The notes under the pieces: generated by a model
Told to the model about the DNA's origin: nothing
Seen by the model: only the letters and a program-made list of their open reading frames with translations
The model's database searches: none
Translations under genes and position numbers: made by a program
From: Oscillospiraceae bacterium
GTDB lineage: Bacteria; Bacillota; Clostridia; Oscillospirales; Oscillospiraceae
Assembly: GCA_017861365.1 (NCBI GenBank)
Contig: JAGFXR010000005.1
Span: forward strand, 50,827-114,826
DNA length: 64,000 nt
Direction: 5' to 3'
Part shown: one piece after another, positions 1 through 9,191 of the stretch
How positions within the stretch are numbered: position 1 is the stretch's first letter
Layout of the letters: the number at the start of each line of letters is the position of its first letter

Positions 1-2403
1 AAAAAATGGCAGGCAAAATGGCTGGAGGTCAAGCCATTTGCCGCATCCAATCAAAGTGACAAGCCAAAATTTTACGGTCTGATTGAATTTCCGTATCCTT
101 CCGGCGAAGGGCTCCATGTGGGGCATCCCAGACCCTTCACCGCGATGGACATCATCTGCCGTAAGCGCCGGATGCAGGGCTATAACGTGCTGTTCCCCAT
201 TGGCTATGATGCCTTCGGCCTGCCCACGGAGAACTACGCCATTAAGAATCATATCCATCCCAAAATCGTCACCCACCGCAATATCGCTCGCTTCCGCAGC
301 CAGCTCCAGATGCTTGGCTATTCCTTTGACTGGGATCGGGAGATCGACACCACCGCTCCTGATTACTATAAGTGGACTCAGTGGATTTTCTTGCAGCTTT
401 ATCAAAAGGGTCTGGCATATAAGGCCACCATGCCGGTGAATTGGTGTACCTCCTGCAAGTGCGTGCTGGCAAACGAGGAGGCGGTCAATGGCGTATGCGA
501 ACGCTGCGGCGCGCCTGTGGTGCGGAAGGAAAAAAGCCAGTGGATGCTGAAGATCACAGAATATGCCCAGCGGCTGATTGACGATCTGGACGACGTGGAT
601 TATATCGAGCGGGTTAAAATCCAGCAGCGCAACTGGATCGGCAGGAGCACGGGAGCTGAGGTGAACTTTGACACCACAGCGGGCGACAAGCTGCGGATTT
701 ATACTACCCGTCCCGACACCCTGTTTGGTGCCACCTACATGGTCATGTCGCCCGAGCATGAGTATCTGAGGCGATGGGCGGACAAGCTGGACAATTGGGA
801 TGAGGTTGCCGCCTATATGGATGCCGCCGCCCGCAAATCCGATTTCGAACGCTCTGAGCTGAACAAGGAAAAGACCGGCGTGGAGCTGAAGGGTGTTCGT
901 GCCGTTAATCCGGTCAATCAGAAGGAAATTCCGATTTTTATTTCCGACTATGTTCTGGCTTCTTACGGAACTGGCGCCATTATGGCGGTGCCTGCTCACG
1001 ATACCCGTGACTGGGAGTTTGCGACGAAATTCCGGCTGCCAATCATTGAGGTGGTCAAGGGCGGAGCAAAGAGCGTTCAGGAGGAGGCCTTCACTGACTG
1101 CGAGACGGGAGTGATGACCAATTCCGAATTTCTGAACGGACTGAGCGTTGAGGACGCGAAAAGTGCCATCGTGAAGTACATGGAAGAACAGGGACTGGGA
1201 GAGAGCAAGGTCAACTACAAGCTCCGGGACTGGGTTTTTTCACGTCAGCGCTACTGGGGTGAGCCGATCCCCATGGTGTTCTGCGATACCTGTGGATGGG
1301 TGCCAGTACCGGAAGAGCAGCTGCCTGTTTTGCTGCCCGACGTGGAGAGCTATGAGCCCACGGACACCGGGGAGTCCCCCCTCTCCAAGATGACTGACTG
1401 GGTGGCAACCACCTGCCCCCACTGCGGCGGCCACGCCAGGCGGGAGACCGACACCATGCCCCAGTGGGCTGGCTCCAGCTGGTATTTTCTGCGGTACATG
1501 GATCCGGACAATGGTGAGGCGCTGGCATCCAAGGAGGCACTGGCATACTGGTCGCCTGTGGATTGGTATAACGGCGGTATGGAGCATACCACACTTCACC
1601 TGCTGTACAGCAGGTTCTGGCATAAATTTCTCTACGACATCGGCGTGGTGCCCACCAAGGAGCCTTATCACAAGCGCACCAGCCACGGCATGATTCTGGG
1701 CGAGGGCGGCGAAAAAATGTCCAAGTCCAGAGGCAATGTGGTCAATCCCAATGATATTGTGGAGCAGTACGGCGCGGATACTATGCGCCTGCATATTATG
1801 TTCATCGGAGACTTTGAAAAGGCGGTTTCCTGGTCAAACGAGGCGGTGAAGGGCAGTAAGCGGTTTTTAGACCGCGTGTGGAATCTGGGCGAGAGCTGTG
1901 CCGATTCTCTGGAGCAGACGCCCGCAAACGAGGCCGGTATCCACAAGACCATCAAAAAGGTAACCGCCGATATCGAAGAGCTGAAATTTAACACGGCAAT
2001 CGCCGCCATGATGGGCCTGGTCAATGATTTTTACGCCAATGGCTGCACCAAGGGAGATATGAAGCCCCTGCTGCTGCTGCTTTCTCCCTTTGCGCCGCAC
2101 ATTGCCGAGGAGCTGTGGGAGCTGTTGGGCTTTGCCGCCTCCGAGGGAGCGATGGCGTGCCGGCAGGGCTGGCCCGTCTACGACGAGGGCAAGACGGTGG
2201 AACAGGAGGTTACGCTGGCGGTTCAGGTGGGCGGTAAGCTCAAAGCCACCGTCACCGTCCCTATGGACAGCGAACAGGATACGGTGGTTGCCGCGGCCAT
2301 GACGGATGCCAAGGTGGCGAAGCTTTCCGAGGGAATGGAGCTTGTAAAGATCATTCTGGTTAAAAACAAGCTTGTGAACCTGATTTTTAAACCGAAAGCC
2401 TGA
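1..2403 (+). CDS. leuS: Leucyl-tRNA synthetase, 5' end cut by the window
   Basis: Charges tRNA-Leu with leucine in the cytoplasm. The frame is open from base 1, so the start codon lies just outside the window; about 800 residues are present, near full length for the family, with perhaps ten missing. The class I signature HVGH is encoded at 112-123 and the KMSKS loop ([11 protein letters not shown]) near 1705-1740. The editing-domain motif [11 protein letters not shown] follows at about 705-735, and CxxC pairs of the zinc-binding insert lie near 1280 and 1415. The C-terminal tRNA-binding region runs to a TGA. rpsU downstream has its own promoter, so leuS is probably the end of its transcript. 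Identity is secure; only the N-terminus is unknown. Confidence 0.97.
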   Translation, partial: KKWQAKWLEVKPFAASNQSDKPKFYGLIEFPYPSGEGLHVGHPRPFTAMDIICRKRRMQGYNVLFPIGYDAFGLPTENYAIKNHIHPKIVTHRNIARFRSQLQMLGYSFDWDREIDTTAPDYYKWTQWIFLQLYQKGLAYKATMPVNWCTSCKCVLANEEAVNGVCERCGAPVVRKEKSQWMLKITEYAQRLIDDLDDVDYIERVKIQQRNWIGRSTGAEVNFDTTAGDKLRIYTTRPDTLFGATYMVMSPEHEYLRRWADKLDNWDEVAAYMDAAARKSDFERSELNKEKTGVELKGVRAVNPVNQKEIPIFISDYVLASYGTGAIMAVPAHDTRDWEFATKFRLPIIEVVKGGAKSVQEEAFTDCETGVMTNSEFLNGLSVEDAKSAIVKYMEEQGLGESKVNYKLRDWVFSRQRYWGEPIPMVFCDTCGWVPVPEEQLPVLLPDVESYEPTDTGESPLSKMTDWVATTCPHCGGHARRETDTMPQWAGSSWYFLRYMDPDNGEALASKEALAYWSPVDWYNGGMEHTTLHLLYSRFWHKFLYDIGVVPTKEPYHKRTSHGMILGEGGEKMSKSRGNVVNPNDIVEQYGADTMRLHIMFIGDFEKAVSWSNEAVKGSKRFLDRVWNLGESCADSLEQTPANEAGIHKTIKKVTADIEELKFNTAIAAMMGLVNDFYANGCTKGDMKPLLLLLSPFAPHIAEELWELLGFAASEGAMACRQGWPVYDEGKTVEQEVTLAVQVGGKLKATVTVPMDSEQDTVVAAAMTDAKVAKLSEGMELVKIILVKNKLVNLIFKPKA

Positions 2404-2471
2404 GCCTTGCGGTTGCGCCAAGTGCCCTGAGAAATATTTGCTCGGAGGGACTTTCGGACGAAAACTCCATC

Positions 2472-2500
2472 TTGACAAACGGTTAAAAATTGCATATAAT
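2472..2500 (+). promoter_or_regulatory. Sigma-A promoter of rpsU
   Basis: TTGACA (2472-2477), a 17-base spacer and TATAAT (2495-2500) match the sigma-A consensus exactly at both boxes. Transcription should start near 2507, giving a leader of roughly 70 bases before rpsU. A perfect promoter fits the high demand for a ribosomal protein. Confidence 0.85.
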
Positions 2501-2574
2501 GATAGCGATAAAGCCATAGTATCGTGGCCCTTAGTGACGGGTTTCCCCGCCACATTGGAGGGAGGGGAAATATA

Positions 2575-2757
2575 ATGTCGGAAGTGCATGTGCGCGAAAA
2601 TGAATCCTTGGACAGTGCATTGAAGCGGTTTAAACGCAGCTGTGCTAAATCTGGTGTGCTGGCTGAGGTGCGCAAGCGTGAGTATTATGACAGCCCGAGC
2701 GTAAAGCGCCGTAAGAAGTCTGAGGCAGCCCGCAAGAACAAGAAGAAATTTAACTGA
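2575..2757 (+). CDS. rpsU: 30S ribosomal protein S21
   Basis: Sixty-residue, strongly basic protein of the small ribosomal subunit, normal length for S21. The sequence starts [20 protein letters not shown] and ends in the lysine/arginine-rich tail ([15 protein letters not shown]) typical of Firmicutes S21. The open frame extends upstream, but the ATG at 2575 sits behind GGAGGGAGGGG and is the only start giving the normal N-terminus. It is transcribed alone between a consensus promoter and a strong terminator. Confidence 0.97.
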   Translation: MSEVHVRENESLDSALKRFKRSCAKSGVLAEVRKREYYDSPSVKRRKKSEAARKNKKKFN

Positions 2758-2765
2758 TAAAGCTA

Positions 2766-2796
2766 AGCCCCTGCGCGCTGCGCGGGGGCTTTTCTT
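2766..2796 (+). terminator. Intrinsic terminator of rpsU
   Basis: GC-rich stem (AGCCCCTGCGC paired with GCGCGGGGGCT) directly followed by TTTTCTTG, nine bases after the rpsU stop codon. Confidence 0.85.
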
Positions 2797-2822
2797 GTAT
2801 GGTAATATTATAGCCTCAGAGA

Positions 2823-3587
2823 TTACTCCAGCAGTTCCGTTAATAAATCGTCCACTTCGGCGTAAACTAAAAGAATATCGGTAATGCCTGCCTGGTGTGC
2901 GATCTGAATTTTTTTTCGAATACTGCTGGCGTCGTCGAATAAAACGAAATGAGCTCCGGAATCGCGATTCATATATGTAAAATAGTGGGCGCAGAGTTCA
3001 CTGGAAAAGTAGATGGATGGCCCGCGCCGGGCAATCCGGTTTTTCAGCTCCTCCTGAGTCAGGGTGGTTCCTGTCCCGCCGGGTGCGGGAAGATAGAAGT
3101 CCTCCGCCATCCGCTCCACCGTCATAGCCACCCGCTTTTCTCCGTACTGCTCCATCACTTCCTTCAGCCGCTGGCGCAGGGAGCCGCCGGAAATGGCGGA
3201 GGAAACGATCACTTTGGCATGGTTGGACGAGGAAGCGTACGCTTCGGTGACAAACAGGGGCAGGTTTCGTCTTGCCAGCCCCTCGCCAAGAGCCGAGATG
3301 AGTTTTCCCAGCAGTACCGAGAAGCTGCCCTCAAAGTCGCAGATGACACCTTCAAAGCTTCTGATGGAGCATTCCCGCACTACTTCCTGAAGAAAGGGGT
3401 TTAGGTCGCCGCGGGTGTCGAATTGCTGGTCTGATATGACCATATATCCGCCCCGCAGCGATACCGGGATGCTGGCGCGGAGCAGATGGGGACCGGGGCC
3501 AATGCGGTAGGCCATATGAGCCAAACGCAGGTTATAGGGCTGTGCCAGATGGATCTGGTCAGGAGTAACAGTGAGAATCAGCGGCAT
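2823..3587 (-). CDS. Conserved hypothetical protein, possible GH18-like TIM barrel
   Basis: 254 residues if it starts at the ATG at 3587, which is preceded by AAGGGGG at good spacing; the frame could extend to 3641 but without a ribosome site. I do not recognise a named family with certainty. The alternation of hydrophobic strands and the motif FEGVICDFEG near residue 80 resemble the catalytic strand of glycoside hydrolase family 18 barrels, where a DxxDxDxE pattern is found, but the full acidic triad is not evident, so it may be a non-catalytic relative. No signal peptide or membrane segment is seen. It stands alone, convergent with rpsU and divergent from yqeG. The fold assignment is inference. 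Confidence 0.7.
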   Translation of the reverse strand: MPLILTVTPDQIHLAQPYNLRLAHMAYRIGPGPHLLRASIPVSLRGGYMVISDQQFDTRGDLNPFLQEVVRECSIRSFEGVICDFEGSFSVLLGKLISALGEGLARRNLPLFVTEAYASSSNHAKVIVSSAISGGSLRQRLKEVMEQYGEKRVAMTVERMAEDFYLPAPGGTGTTLTQEELKNRIARRGPSIYFSSELCAHYFTYMNRDSGAHFVLFDDASSIRKKIQIAHQAGITDILLVYAEVDDLLTELLE

Positions 3588-3688
3588 AGTGGAACCCCCT
3601 TGTCCGAATAAGGCATTGATGGTATACTCAATCATGACCATGATATGTTCTTCAGAATAAAAAGAGACCCGTTAGACGAGGTGATTTT

Positions 3689-4192
3689 TTGGCTTTTTCC
3701 ATAATACCGGATGAAGTTTGCGATTCGATTTTTAATATTGATCTCCATAAGCTCAAACGGGAGGGCATTACGCTGCTTCTGGCTGATTTGGATAACACGC
3801 TGATTCCATATTCGGAGTCGGAGTGGAATGAGTCGCTGATGGATTGGGAGAAACAGCTGAGAGAAAACGGAATCTCTCTGTTTGTTCTGTCTAACAGCAG
3901 GAAGAGTGAGCGGGTTCCGGGGTTTTGCAGGACGGCGGGAATTCCCTACCTCAGCCACGCGGGCAAGCCTCGCAGGGTGGGTTTTTGGAAGGCTATGGAA
4001 CAGATGGGCGCCGGGCCGTCCCAAACCATCATGGTGGGGGATCAGCTGTTCACCGATTGCCTCGGCGCAAAAAATGCGGGAATTCCCGTGATTCTCGTCA
4101 AGCCGATTCGGTTTGGAAATCCACTCCGCGCCATTCGCTACGCGGTGGAGCTGCCCTTTCGGGGCATTGGGAGAAGGAGGAGAAGAACATGA
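3689..4192 (+). CDS. yqeG: YqeG-family HAD-type phosphatase
   Basis: 167-residue cytoplasmic HAD superfamily protein of the YqeG (HAD IIIA) type, presumed phosphatase of unknown substrate. The nucleophile motif LADLDNTLIPY is at about residues 31-41, the LSNS motif II near 67-70, and the GDQLFTD motif near 118-124; these are the expected three HAD blocks. The start is a TTG at 3689 preceded by GAGGTG at 3678. The stop overlaps the next start (ATGA, 4189-4192), so it is translationally coupled to the TIM-barrel gene and then to the M24 peptidase, forming a three-gene operon. Confidence 0.9.
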   Translation: MAFSIIPDEVCDSIFNIDLHKLKREGITLLLADLDNTLIPYSESEWNESLMDWEKQLRENGISLFVLSNSRKSERVPGFCRTAGIPYLSHAGKPRRVGFWKAMEQMGAGPSQTIMVGDQLFTDCLGAKNAGIPVILVKPIRFGNPLRAIRYAVELPFRGIGRRRRRT

Positions 4193-5073
4193 GCGCAAGG
4201 TTTGGACCGGCTGGAAATTCGGAGTATTATACGGAACATGTGAGTAAAGCTACGGTGAATGCGCCTGAGTGGCTGGCTGAGATCGGGCTGGACTGCTATG
4301 AATACCAGTGCGGCAAGGGGGTCAACGTGGGGGCGGAGACGGCCCGGAACATTGGAAATAAGGCGAAAGAATTCGGCATTTCCCTCTCCCTGCACGCGCC
4401 GTATTTTATCAATCTGGCAAATCCGGATGAGGAGAGCCGGAAGAAAACCATCGGCTACATCATCACCTCTTGTCAGGCAGCGGAGTGGATGGGTGCGGGG
4501 CGGGTAATCATCCACACGGGGGCGCTGATGAAGCGCTCACGGCGGGAGGCGCTGGATATCGCGCGGGAGACGCTGCTTGCCGTGATCGCCGCCTGCGACG
4601 AGGCGGGATACGGACATATGAACCTTTGCCCCGAGACCATGGGGAAAATCAATCAGCTGGGAGATCTGGACGAGGTGCTAGAGCTCTGCGGGCTGGATGA
4701 GCGGCTGATTCCCTGCGTGGACTTCGGGCATCTGTATGCCAGAACTCTGGGCGAGCTGTCCGGGGATGCGGCCTGTGAAGCACTCCTGAACACCATGGAG
4801 CGCGCGCTGGGGGAGGAGCGGGCGAGCCGCTTCCACAGCCACTTTTCCAAAATTGAATTCACCCAAAACGGAGGGGAAAAACGGCACCTGACCTTTGGGC
4901 AGGACACGTTTGGACCTGATTGGACGCCGCTGGCCCGGGCTGTGGCCCAGAGGGGCTGGAGCCCCACCTTCATCTGTGAGTCAGCTGGGACACAGTCGGA
5001 GGACGCACTGGAAATGAAACGGATTTATCAAGGCTTTCTCAAAGAAGAACAGGGGAGAGGGGCGATGTTATGA
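4189..5073 (+). CDS. AP-endonuclease-like TIM-barrel protein (endonuclease IV family)
   Basis: 294 residues resembling the AP endonuclease 2 / xylose-isomerase-like barrel. Motifs fit the metal-binding barrel: LSLHAPYFINLA near residue 66, a conserved HTG near 105, CPETMG near 147, the CVDFGHLYA strand near 180, and HSHFS near 221. Known endonuclease IV relatives nick DNA at abasic sites, but many members of this clade are untested, so repair function is inference. It begins at the ATG overlapping the yqeG stop, with GGAGGAG just upstream, and overlaps the next gene by ATGA. Confidence 0.85.
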   Translation: MSARFGPAGNSEYYTEHVSKATVNAPEWLAEIGLDCYEYQCGKGVNVGAETARNIGNKAKEFGISLSLHAPYFINLANPDEESRKKTIGYIITSCQAAEWMGAGRVIIHTGALMKRSRREALDIARETLLAVIAACDEAGYGHMNLCPETMGKINQLGDLDEVLELCGLDERLIPCVDFGHLYARTLGELSGDAACEALLNTMERALGEERASRFHSHFSKIEFTQNGGEKRHLTFGQDTFGPDWTPLARAVAQRGWSPTFICESAGTQSEDALEMKRIYQGFLKEEQGRGAML

Positions 5074-6137
5074 ATCATTTTGGACAGATCGCGGCAAAAC
5101 TGGAGGAGTATCAGCTTGACGCGATGCTGATCACCAGCCATCCGGGGGAACTGTACGCGGTGGGTTTCCAAGGAGAGGGAACCGCCCTGATCACGCCGGA
5201 CGAAACATATTATTTCACCGATTCACGGTACATGGAGGCGGCGGGCAAGCAGATTGAGCGTGCCTCCATTGCGATGGTGGGAGGCGTACGGTCTCATGGC
5301 TCGCTGACGAGGGAAGCTATAGAACGCCTGGGCATCCGGCGGCTTGGCTTTGAGGACGGAGACATGACCGTGGCGGCCTATGAAAAATGGAAAGGGCAGC
5401 TTCCAGGCTGCGAGCTGATTCCGGCGGGACGCCTGCTGGGCGGCCTGCGGGCCTCCAAGGATGAGGATGAACTCCGGTGTATGCGGCAGGCTCAGCGGAT
5501 TACCGATCTGGCGTTTGCTGAAATCCTGAATTTTATCAAGCCAGGAGTGACCGAGCGGGAGGTAGCGGCGCGGCTGGTGTATGAGCAGCTCCGGCTGGGC
5601 GCGGAAAAGATGTCCTTTGACCCCATTGTAGTAACCGGGGCCAACGGCAGCCTGCCTCATGGCCATCCTGGAGACACGGTGATTTCCCAAGGATGCTTTG
5701 TTACCATGGATTTTGGGTGCGTGTGGGGAAATTACTGCTCCGACATGACCAGAACGGTGGCAGTGGGACAGCCCACAGACGAGATGCGGGTTGTTTATGA
5801 CACGGTTTTAAAAGCGCAGCTGGCAGGGATCGCCTTTGCCAGGGCGGGAGTGACAGGCCGGAGCATTGACGCTGCGGCCAGGGGGGTAATCGAGGAGGCT
5901 GGATACGGAGCATATTTCGGCCACAGCTTCGGGCACAGTCTGGGCATTGAGATTCATGAATCCCCCAACGCCTCCTCTGCCAATGAAGAAGCGATGCCTG
6001 TGGGTGCGGTGATTTCCGCCGAACCGGGGATTTATATTCCGGAGCGCTTCGGGGTGCGCATTGAGGATGTCATTGTTTTGAGGCAGGGCGGCTGTGAGGA
6101 CATCACCAACGCTCCAAAACAATTGCTGATTCTATAA
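5070..6137 (+). CDS. M24-family Xaa-Pro aminopeptidase
   Basis: 355-residue cytoplasmic metallopeptidase expected to remove N-terminal residues ahead of proline. It has a creatinase-like N-terminal domain (1-125) and a pita-bread catalytic domain with the metal ligands: MDFGCVWGNYCSDMTRT near 212, HSFGHSLGIEIHESP near 286, AEPGIYIPE near 316, and GVRIED near 328. Length is usual for the family. It starts in an ATGA overlap with the endonuclease-like gene and ends the operon just before efp; this order (peptidase then efp) is common in Clostridia. Confidence 0.93.
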   Translation: MNHFGQIAAKLEEYQLDAMLITSHPGELYAVGFQGEGTALITPDETYYFTDSRYMEAAGKQIERASIAMVGGVRSHGSLTREAIERLGIRRLGFEDGDMTVAAYEKWKGQLPGCELIPAGRLLGGLRASKDEDELRCMRQAQRITDLAFAEILNFIKPGVTEREVAARLVYEQLRLGAEKMSFDPIVVTGANGSLPHGHPGDTVISQGCFVTMDFGCVWGNYCSDMTRTVAVGQPTDEMRVVYDTVLKAQLAGIAFARAGVTGRSIDAAARGVIEEAGYGAYFGHSFGHSLGIEIHESPNASSANEEAMPVGAVISAEPGIYIPERFGVRIEDVIVLRQGGCEDITNAPKQLLIL

Positions 6138-6154
6138 AACCCCCATAATTATCC

Positions 6155-6183
6155 TTGCATTAGGAATGAGAATCAGGTATAAT
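6155..6183 (+). promoter_or_regulatory. Probable promoter of efp with a structured leader
   Basis: TTGCAT (6155-6160), a 17-base spacer and a perfect TATAAT (6178-6183). The leader to the efp start is about 140 bases and holds two simple hairpins: GTGCC/GGCAC at 6217-6231 and GCCCGCC/GGCGGGC at 6253-6274. No known riboswitch was recognised there. Confidence 0.6.
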
Positions 6184-6327
6184 AATCATATCGTGACTAT
6201 TTGCAGGAGTTGTGTTGTGCCGGGCAGGCACAGCCGGAGCAGTGTGCGTTCGGCCCGCCGCGATGCAGGCGGGCGGCATCCGTTCTGTTTCACCGCATAG
6301 AGAAACTTTTTTTGGAGGAAGATACCA

Positions 6328-6891
6328 ATGATTACTGCCAGTGAATTTCGGAACGGCGTTACCTTTGAGATGGATAGTCAGGTAATGCAGGTGATCGAAT
6401 TCCAGCACGTCAAACCCGGAAAAGGTGCGGCGTTCGTGCGCACCAAGATGAAAAACGTGATGACCGGCGCCGTGACCGAGACTTCATTTAACCCCACCGC
6501 CAAGTTTGAGAGCGCTTTTGTTGAGCGCAAGGATATGGAATACAGTTACAACGACGGGGATCTCTATTATTTTATGGATCCCGAGACCTTTGAGCTGGTA
6601 CCCATTGACGGTCATGTATTAGGAGACAGCTTCCGCTTTGTGACCGAGAATATGGTCTGCAAAATTCAGAGCTATAAGAACAAGGTGTTTGGTGTTGAGC
6701 CGCCCAACTTTGTGGAACTGGTGATTCAGGAGACCGACCCCGGCTTCAAGGGTGATACGGCCACCAACGTTACCAAGCCCGCGATTCTGGAAACCGGAGC
6801 GGAAATCAAGGTGCCGCTGTTCATTAACCCCGGTGATAAAATCAAGATTGATACCCGCACCGGCGAGTATTTGGAGCGTTCCAAGGGTTAA
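6328..6891 (+). CDS. efp: Translation elongation factor P
   Basis: 187-residue, three-beta-barrel factor that helps ribosomes stalled on polyproline stretches. The domain I loop [17 protein letters not shown] near residue 30 carries the lysine that is modified in many bacteria. The C-terminal domain ends with the signature [16 protein letters not shown]. Start ATG at 6328 lies behind TTTTTGGAGGAAG. Full length. The adjacent Xaa-Pro peptidase upstream is a common genomic companion. Confidence 0.97.
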   Translation: MITASEFRNGVTFEMDSQVMQVIEFQHVKPGKGAAFVRTKMKNVMTGAVTETSFNPTAKFESAFVERKDMEYSYNDGDLYYFMDPETFELVPIDGHVLGDSFRFVTENMVCKIQSYKNKVFGVEPPNFVELVIQETDPGFKGDTATNVTKPAILETGAEIKVPLFINPGDKIKIDTRTGEYLERSKG

Positions 6892-6946
6892 TTTAGATGG
6901 ATTTCGGGTATCATTTCCTTAAAATTCATCAGAGGAGGACTGTCAA

Positions 6947-7402
6947 ATGACAATTTCCGAAAAGGTTGCTTATATCAAAGGTATGTATGATGGGATGGCC
7001 TTGAACACCGAGACATCCAAAGAGGCAAAGCTGATTGGCGCAATCATTGACGTGCTGGAGGAAGTAGGACTCTCCATCGAGGATCTGGAGGATACCACCG
7101 AGGTACTCAGCGAGGGCTTGGACGCCATTTCTGAGGATCTGGAGGATGTGGAAGATATTCTCTATGATGACGAAGACGAAGAGGATGACTGTTGCGGGCA
7201 CGATCATGGCCACGAAGATGAGGATGAAGATTTCTTTGAAATCAGCTGTCCCAACTGCAATGAAGAGCTTGTAATTGACGAGGACATTCTGAAGGCGGGC
7301 GAGATTCAGTGTCCCGGCTGCGGCCAAAAGTTTACACTGAACTTTTCCGACGAATGCGGCTGCGGTGAATGCGGCTGCGATCATGATCACGACGAGGAAT
7401 AA
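6947..7402 (+). CDS. CD1247-type protein with C-terminal zinc ribbon
   Basis: 151 residues. The N-terminal part (MTISEKVAYIKGMYDGM) matches the small helical CD1247 N-terminal domain known from Clostridia; the middle is extremely acidic (Asp/Glu tracts around residues 70-95). The C-terminus holds CPNCNEEL and CPGCGQKF, a zinc ribbon, and a His/Cys-rich tail (CGCGECGCDHDHD) that could bind metal. It starts at an ATG behind AGAGGAGG and may be read through from efp. Function unknown; the zinc ribbon suggests protein or nucleic acid binding. Confidence 0.85.
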   Translation: MTISEKVAYIKGMYDGMALNTETSKEAKLIGAIIDVLEEVGLSIEDLEDTTEVLSEGLDAISEDLEDVEDILYDDEDEEDDCCGHDHGHEDEDEDFFEISCPNCNEELVIDEDILKAGEIQCPGCGQKFTLNFSDECGCGECGCDHDHDEE

Positions 7403-7410
7403 TAGTTAAA

Positions 7411-7450
7411 TCAATGGCCGCCGTTCCCGGCGGCCATTGATTTTTTTTTA
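7411..7450 (+). terminator. Intrinsic terminator
   Basis: A 12-base perfect stem (TCAATGGCCGCC / GGCGGCCATTGA) with a GTTCCC loop and then nine T residues. It ends the efp / CD1247-type transcript. Confidence 0.9.
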
Positions 7451-7476
7451 TATCTATATGAACGGCTGGGCTGGAG

Positions 7477-7983
7477 TCAAATGTCCAGAGTGACAAGCCG
7501 CAGGCCTTGCTTCAAAGCGTAGGAGAGCGTGTACATCGTTCCGCCCAGCGTACCGCCGAACACGGAAATAATGCGGGAGGAGCGGTCAACCATATAACGG
7601 TTTCTCCGATGCATGCAGGCGGAGTCGTAATGCTGCTGTACCATGGTTTCAAGGTCACATTGAGCAATGAGGTTATAATAGCGGCTGCGCTCCGATTCCC
7701 GCCAATTTGCCGCCTGCTCCTCACAGGGGATGGCCGCTTCCACGGTGACCTCGGGGTGACGGGCCCGGAGGGCCAGTGCCGATTCACAAAAATAAAGATC
7801 GGTGCCCAGCGCCATTCCACAGATAAAATGGAGGTAGCCGTCTGCGTAAGCCTGCTCCAGAGTCTCATAAATTTGTGCCTTTAAAAGAATACATCGGGGA
7901 TCAGACTCATCATTGCCCCAAGGTAATTTATTGGGCCGATGACCGGTAAAGCAGCAGGTTCTCTGTCTGTCCGTAGAAATCAC
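7477..7983 (-). CDS. SLOG / DUF1273 (YpsA-like) family protein
   Basis: About 168 residues of a Rossmann-like SLOG domain. The core motif CCFTGHRPNKLPWG near residue 10 and the FICGMALGTDL motif near 55 match the DUF1273/YpsA group; SLOG proteins are thought to bind nucleotides or related ligands. The exact role is unknown. The frame is open to 8292, but that part crosses the FMN riboswitch region on the other strand, so I place the start at the GTG at 7981-7983, beside an AGGGAG; the start remains uncertain. It is divergent from ribU. Confidence 0.8.
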   Translation of the reverse strand: MISTDRQRTCCFTGHRPNKLPWGNDESDPRCILLKAQIYETLEQAYADGYLHFICGMALGTDLYFCESALALRARHPEVTVEAAIPCEEQAANWRESERSRYYNLIAQCDLETMVQQHYDSACMHRRNRYMVDRSSRIISVFGGTLGGTMYTLSYALKQGLRLVTLDI

Positions 7984-8071
7984 ACTCCCTGAATTTGTTA
8001 ATATCAATATTATAATAGTTTTTGTGTCTTGCGTCAATTCGAAAATAGAACTAATGTGCGAAAAAATATAG

Positions 8072-8099
8072 TTGCATTTTTCAGATAATATGCTATAAT
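8072..8099 (+). promoter_or_regulatory. Promoter of the FMN riboswitch / ribU transcript
   Basis: TTGCAT (8072-8077), a 16-base spacer and TATAAT (8094-8099), about 20 bases before the riboswitch aptamer begins. Confidence 0.65.
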
Positions 8100-8120
8100 A
8101 AGTCCAACAACTGAATCTAA

Positions 8121-8250
8121 TGTCTTCAGGGCAGGGTGAAATTCCCGATCGGCGGTAAAGTCCGCGAGCGATGTGAGTCGCAGACCCGGTGTAACTCCGG
8201 GACCGACAGTAACACGTATTTACGTGGAGTCTGGATGAAAGAAGATGTGT
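8121..8250 (+). promoter_or_regulatory. FMN riboswitch (RFN element)
   Basis: The conserved FMN aptamer blocks are all present: TCAGGGCAGGGTGAAATTCC near 8126, CGGCGGTAAAG near 8150, AGCGATGTGAGTCGCAGACC near 8167, the GTGTAACTCCGGGACCGACAGT block near 8190, and the closing GTCTGGATGAAAGAAGA near 8229. It senses flavin mononucleotide. It stands directly upstream of the riboflavin transporter ribU, its classical target. Confidence 0.95.
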
Positions 8251-8263
8251 TGAAATCACGCAG

Positions 8264-8323
8264 TCTCCTTGATTTTTACACCTGAACGACATGATGCGTT
8301 TCGGTGTACTAAAATAAAGGGGA
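8264..8323 (+). promoter_or_regulatory. Expression platform of the FMN riboswitch (probable ribosome-site sequestration)
   Basis: TCTCCTT (8264-8270) can pair with the ribU ribosome site AAGGGGA (8317-8323) with one G-U pair. TACACC (8277-8282) pairs with GGTGTA (8303-8308) inside, so the two arms extend one long hairpin. There is no T-run, so control of translation rather than transcription termination is inferred. Confidence 0.6.
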
Positions 8324-8330
8324 ATTTTTT

Positions 8331-9023
8331 ATGCCAAATCCGGAATTTGTTCAAAGTGAAAAGAAAAGCGCGTTTAGCACGAGGCACGTTGTGATACTCG
8401 GCGTGTTTTGTGCCATGGCCATTGTTGTGATGCTGCTGTCTAAGGTGATGCCTCCGGTTTCGGGTTTCCTTCAGTTTGATTTTAAGGATGTGGTCATCGC
8501 CGTTGGCGGATTTCTGTTTGGTCCTATTTCCGCCGTTTGCATCAGCGTGGTGGTTTCTTTAATCGAGATGCTGATGCCCAGTTCTTCCGGACCGGTGGGT
8601 ATGCTGATGAATGTTTTGGCTACCTGCACCTTTGTTTGTCCAGCCGCTTTTCTTTATCAGCGCAGGCATACCTTTAAAAGTGCCGTTGTGGGAATCGTTT
8701 TCGGCTGTATTCTGATGACCGGTACCATGCTGCTCTGGAATTTTTTGATTACGCCGCTGTATTTGGGGGTTGAGCGCAGCGCTGTGGTTGCGATGATTAT
8801 CCCAATTCTGCTGCCATTCAATCTGCTGAAAGCCGGAATGAACGCAGCGCTGACCATCCTGCTCTATAAGCCTGTGGTCACTGCACTTCGTAAGGCGCGT
8901 CTGGTCGCTGAGCAGAGATACGACGGTGAAGCCGCAGGCGTCAATTGGGGCGCGATTATGATCTCCGCTGCTTTGCTTGCCACCTTTATCCTGCTGGGGT
9001 TGGTCATGGCGGGAAAGCTGTAA
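8331..9023 (+). CDS. ribU: RibU, riboflavin-binding S component of an ECF transporter
   Basis: 230-residue membrane protein with about six hydrophobic segments. The segment FLQFDFKDVVIAVGGFLFGP near residue 45 is characteristic of RibU. It binds riboflavin and is driven by the shared EcfA1/A2/T module, which is encoded at 15.7-18.3 kb on the other strand. Its start ATG is behind AAAGGGG and is controlled by the FMN riboswitch, which supports flavin specificity. The C-terminus carries an extra soluble loop and a last helix (residues 195-230). Confidence 0.93.
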   Translation: MPNPEFVQSEKKSAFSTRHVVILGVFCAMAIVVMLLSKVMPPVSGFLQFDFKDVVIAVGGFLFGPISAVCISVVVSLIEMLMPSSSGPVGMLMNVLATCTFVCPAAFLYQRRHTFKSAVVGIVFGCILMTGTMLLWNFLITPLYLGVERSAVVAMIIPILLPFNLLKAGMNAALTILLYKPVVTALRKARLVAEQRYDGEAAGVNWGAIMISAALLATFILLGLVMAGKL

Positions 9024-9082
9024 TCGTACATTCCATTCCTGATTTCGGTGACTCTTACTTAGAAAACGGATGAATTGAAATG

Positions 9083-9122
9083 CATGTCTGGTACACCGGT
9101 GGTGCCAGACATGTAATTTTTT
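9083..9122 (+). terminator. Intrinsic terminator of ribU
   Basis: Nine-base stem CATGTCTGG / CCAGACATG (9083-9091 and 9105-9113) followed by TAATTTTTTC. Confidence 0.75.
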
Positions 9123-9140
9123 CAAAAATAGAACATACGT

Positions 9141-9169
9141 TTGACACGGCGGATGAGGTGTGCTACAAT
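9141..9169 (+). promoter_or_regulatory. Promoter of dinB
   Basis: TTGACA (9141-9146), a 17-base spacer and TACAAT (9164-9169). I saw no clear LexA box (GAAC-N4-GTTC type) overlapping it, so SOS control is not supported. Confidence 0.75.
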
Positions 9170-9191
9170 TTCCTCAGGAGAGTGATGGGTT

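Noticed and set aside
1867..2589. Long minus-strand frame over leuS
   Set aside because: It lies opposite the conserved leuS coding sequence and crosses the rpsU promoter; no ribosome site and no recognisable domain.
7984..8292. N-terminal extension of the SLOG gene
   Set aside because: It would run antisense through the FMN riboswitch and its promoter; the family domain starts just after 7983.
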